Part shown: positions 14,718 to 16,324 of the stretch, piece after piece | How positions within the stretch are numbered: position 1 is the first letter of the stretch | Layout of the letters: the number at the start of each line of letters is the position of its first letter | Assembly: GCA_012512545.1 (NCBI GenBank) | Contig: JAAZDZ010000098.1 | Span: 1-16,324, forward strand | Length of the DNA stretch: 16,324 bases | DNA from: Alcaligenaceae bacterium | GTDB lineage: Bacteria; Pseudomonadota; Gammaproteobacteria; Burkholderiales; Burkholderiaceae_B | Reading direction: 5' to 3' | Translations under genes and position numbers: made by a program | The notes under the pieces: generated by a model | Told to the model about the DNA's origin: nothing | The model's database searches: none | The model's input: the letters and a program-made list of their open reading frames with translations, nothing else

Positions 14718-16125
14718 TCAGCCTTCCGTCTCCTGTGCGGCCAGCCTGGAAGTGGCTTGGGCCACGTAGTGGAGGTGTATCGGGGAACAGCTCTGCTTCA
14801 TCAATGGGCTCCAGCCGGGGCGCATGGCGGAAGAAGTCGTAGATGAAGAGCAGCACGCCAATGGCAAACATGGAAGCGGTGATGATCAGCATGACGAAGT
14901 GGATCTGGATTTTCAGTTGCACATCCAGATAGCCGATGCCCAGCACGCGTTCCAGGTAAACCTGGCCAATGCCTGCGGTGGCAAAGGACAGCGTCATGCC
15001 GAACATGCCACCCATCTGCAGCCAGAAGGCCCAGTACCCGACCGCGCTGCCTTCCATGTTGCGGTTTTTGGTGAGGGTGGGCAAAGCGTAGCTGATGACA
15101 GCCATGACAATCATGGCATAGGCGCCATAGAAGGCGGCGTGGCCGTGCATGGCGGTGATCAGCGTGCCGTGCGTCCATTTGTTGATGGAAGGGAAGGTGT
15201 GAGCCAGCCCCAGCAAGCCCGCGCCAAAGAGCGTGAACAGGGCGCTGCCGATGGTCCAGTGCAGGGCCAGCACGTTGGGGTGACGCACGCCGCCGCGACG
15301 GATGGAGAAGTAGGCGTACATGGCCATGCCCACCAGGGCGACGGGTTCGAGCGCGCTGAAGAAGCCGCCCAGCGGCAGCCAGTAGTGCGGCACACCCACC
15401 CAGTAATAGTGGTGAGCCGTACCCAGAATGCCCGCAATGAACACCAGGCCGACAATCACATACAGCCATTTTTCCAGGACTTCGCGGTCAGCCCCCGACA
15501 GGCGGATGAGCAGGTAGGCCAGGAAGGAGCCTTGAATCATTTCCCACACGCCTTCCACCCACAGGTGGATGGTCCACCAGCGGTAGTAGATGGCGATCAC
15601 GTAGTTTTCCCAGCTGAGCAGGGCGGGCAGATACAGCACTGCGGAACTGCCCAGACCCAGCAAAAGCACGCCTTCAGTCGTGGTGAAACGGCCTGATTGC
15701 CGGATCGTCATGACGATGTTGTAGAGGAAGATCAGCATGCAGACCACAATGGCGATCTTGTGTGGCAGGGGCTGTTCCAGCAGTTTGTTGCCGGTGCCGT
15801 AACCAAACAGATAGCCGATGACGGCCGTGACGCCCATGATGGCCCAGATGACCAGCTGAATATAGGCGAGTTTGACGCTGTAGAGCTCGGAGCGCGATTC
15901 GTCGGAAATGATCCAGTAAGTCGCGCCCATGAAGCCGGTGAGCACCCACACAATCAAGAGGTTGGTATGGATGGTTTTGGTGACATCAAAAGGCAGGAGG
16001 TTGAGAAGTGGATCGGGCCCCAGGTATTTGGAAGCCGACAGCAGACCGAAGACCAGCTGCAGGCCGAACAGGACCAGGGCCAGGGCGAAGTACCAGTAGG
16101 CAACGGATTGTGATTTGTATCGCAT
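14701..16125 (-). CDS. norB: NorB, catalytic subunit of cytochrome c-dependent nitric oxide reductase
   Basis: A 474-residue protein with about 12 membrane helices, of the haem-copper oxidase superfamily. It reduces 2 NO to N2O in the inner membrane, taking electrons from NorC. All active-site residues are visible. His53 (TIHTNLL) and His329 ligate haem b, and His327 ligates haem b3 (ITAMHGHAAFYG). His187 (TIHLWVEG), His238 and His239 (AHHYYWVG) ligate FeB, with glutamates Glu191 and Glu260. From His187 onward these keep a constant offset of 20 from the known P. aeruginosa NorB numbering. It lacks the N-terminal extension of quinol-dependent NorZ and sits after norC, so it is the cNOR type. 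AGAGGGG precedes the ATG by about 6 bases. The last 40 or so residues form a hydrophilic tail overlapping norQ. Confidence 0.98.
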   Translation of the reverse strand: MRYKSQSVAYWYFALALVLFGLQLVFGLLSASKYLGPDPLLNLLPFDVTKTIHTNLLIVWVLTGFMGATYWIISDESRSELYSVKLAYIQLVIWAIMGVTAVIGYLFGYGTGNKLLEQPLPHKIAIVVCMLIFLYNIVMTIRQSGRFTTTEGVLLLGLGSSAVLYLPALLSWENYVIAIYYRWWTIHLWVEGVWEMIQGSFLAYLLIRLSGADREVLEKWLYVIVGLVFIAGILGTAHHYYWVGVPHYWLPLGGFFSALEPVALVGMAMYAYFSIRRGGVRHPNVLALHWTIGSALFTLFGAGLLGLAHTFPSINKWTHGTLITAMHGHAAFYGAYAMIVMAVISYALPTLTKNRNMEGSAVGYWAFWLQMGGMFGMTLSFATAGIGQVYLERVLGIGYLDVQLKIQIHFVMLIITASMFAIGVLLFIYDFFRHAPRLEPIDEAELFPDTPPLRGPSHFQAGRTGDGRLNEQTG

Positions 16126-16137
16126 GGCGGGCCCCTC

Positions 16138-16324
16138 TTATTTGAACGACATGAGATAAGCGACGAGGTGATCAATCTGTTCTTCAGTGAGATCGTCGCC
16201 GTAAGTAGGTGGCATGAAGGACGTGCCAGCCGCTGAGTACATCGGGCCGGGATGCAGCCATGCGCTCGGATCGACAATGGATTCGCGCACGAACTCTTCG
16301 GCCGTGGTGGCTTCGCCGGTAGGA
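16138..16324 (-). CDS. norC: NorC, cytochrome c subunit of nitric oxide reductase (C-terminal 61 residues)
   Basis: The frame enters from the right edge and ends at TAA 16140-16138. The visible part reads AWLHPGPMYSAAGTSFMPPT, then YGDDLTEEQIDHLVAYLMSF. This is the C-terminus of a NorC-type cytochrome c, and the Met of FMPPTYG is the expected axial haem ligand. The haem-binding CxxCH and the N-terminal anchor helix lie outside the window. NorC is membrane-anchored, faces the periplasm and passes electrons to NorB. Its stop is 12 bp before the norB ATG. The operon promoter, probably NO/low-oxygen controlled as in other denitrifiers, is beyond the edge. Confidence 0.93.
   Translation of the reverse strand, partial: PTGEATTAEEFVRESIVDPSAWLHPGPMYSAAGTSFMPPTYGDDLTEEQIDHLVAYLMSFK

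Noticed and set aside
13392..14846. Long open frame on the plus strand opposite norQ and the end of norD
   Set aside because: It lies antisense to two clearly conserved genes. Its protein is low-complexity Gly/Gln/Arg-rich text typical of a high-GC shadow frame and carries no family motif.
14824..15696. Plus-strand open frame opposite norB, His/Asp/Gln-rich
   Set aside because: The composition is that expected when hydrophobic membrane-protein codons are read on the other strand. norB has every catalytic residue in place.
1..16324. CRISPR array, insertion sequence, prophage or integrase
   Set aside because: No regularly spaced repeats, transposase or integrase motifs, or paired terminal repeats were seen on either strand.

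Overview
This window (about 16.3 kb, moderately high GC) looks like the chromosome of a denitrifying proteobacterium, most likely a betaproteobacterium of the Burkholderiales/Rhodocyclales type. I base that on the norCBQD order, the style of the proteins and the base composition. It is inference, and no marker gene fixes the genus. Most genes have clear families. The parts without an obvious explanation are a regulated intergenic region at 3.4-3.6 kb, a 291-residue unknown protein, and a decayed toxin-antitoxin pair beside a tRNA.

Left part (1-4450): an uncharacterised protein running off the left edge, then a two-component pair on the minus strand. The NarL/LuxR-type response regulator is followed by a 7TM histidine kinase with an ATGA overlap. 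Divergent from it are a small exported two-cysteine protein and, further on, a small membrane protein. The divergent intergenic region carries a plausible promoter for the two-component operon. It also holds four copies of a CTGAAA hexamer, two of which form an 11-bp perfect inverted repeat. This is the best candidate in the window for an undescribed regulatory circuit.

Middle part (4642-10916): a LemA protein and a DUF2207 membrane protein form a tight pair on the plus strand. Convergent with them are two calcineurin-like metallophosphoesterases in tandem: a large lipoprotein 5'-nucleotidase (UshA/NadN-like) and a small cytoplasmic phosphoesterase. Divergent from the nucleotidase is an unrecognised 291-residue soluble protein with a winged-helix-like middle.

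Right part (10988-16324): a truncated, frameshifted XRE antitoxin and the tail of its RelE/HigB-like toxin. These are followed by a tRNA-Leu(CAA) with its own strong promoter and a rho-independent terminator. The norC-norB-norQ-norD operon for the cytochrome c-dependent nitric oxide reductase is read on the minus strand. NorB has all the expected haem, FeB and glutamate residues, and NorQ/NorD are the AAA+ and VWA proteins needed to activate it. norC is cut by the right edge, so the operon's promoter lies outside the window.
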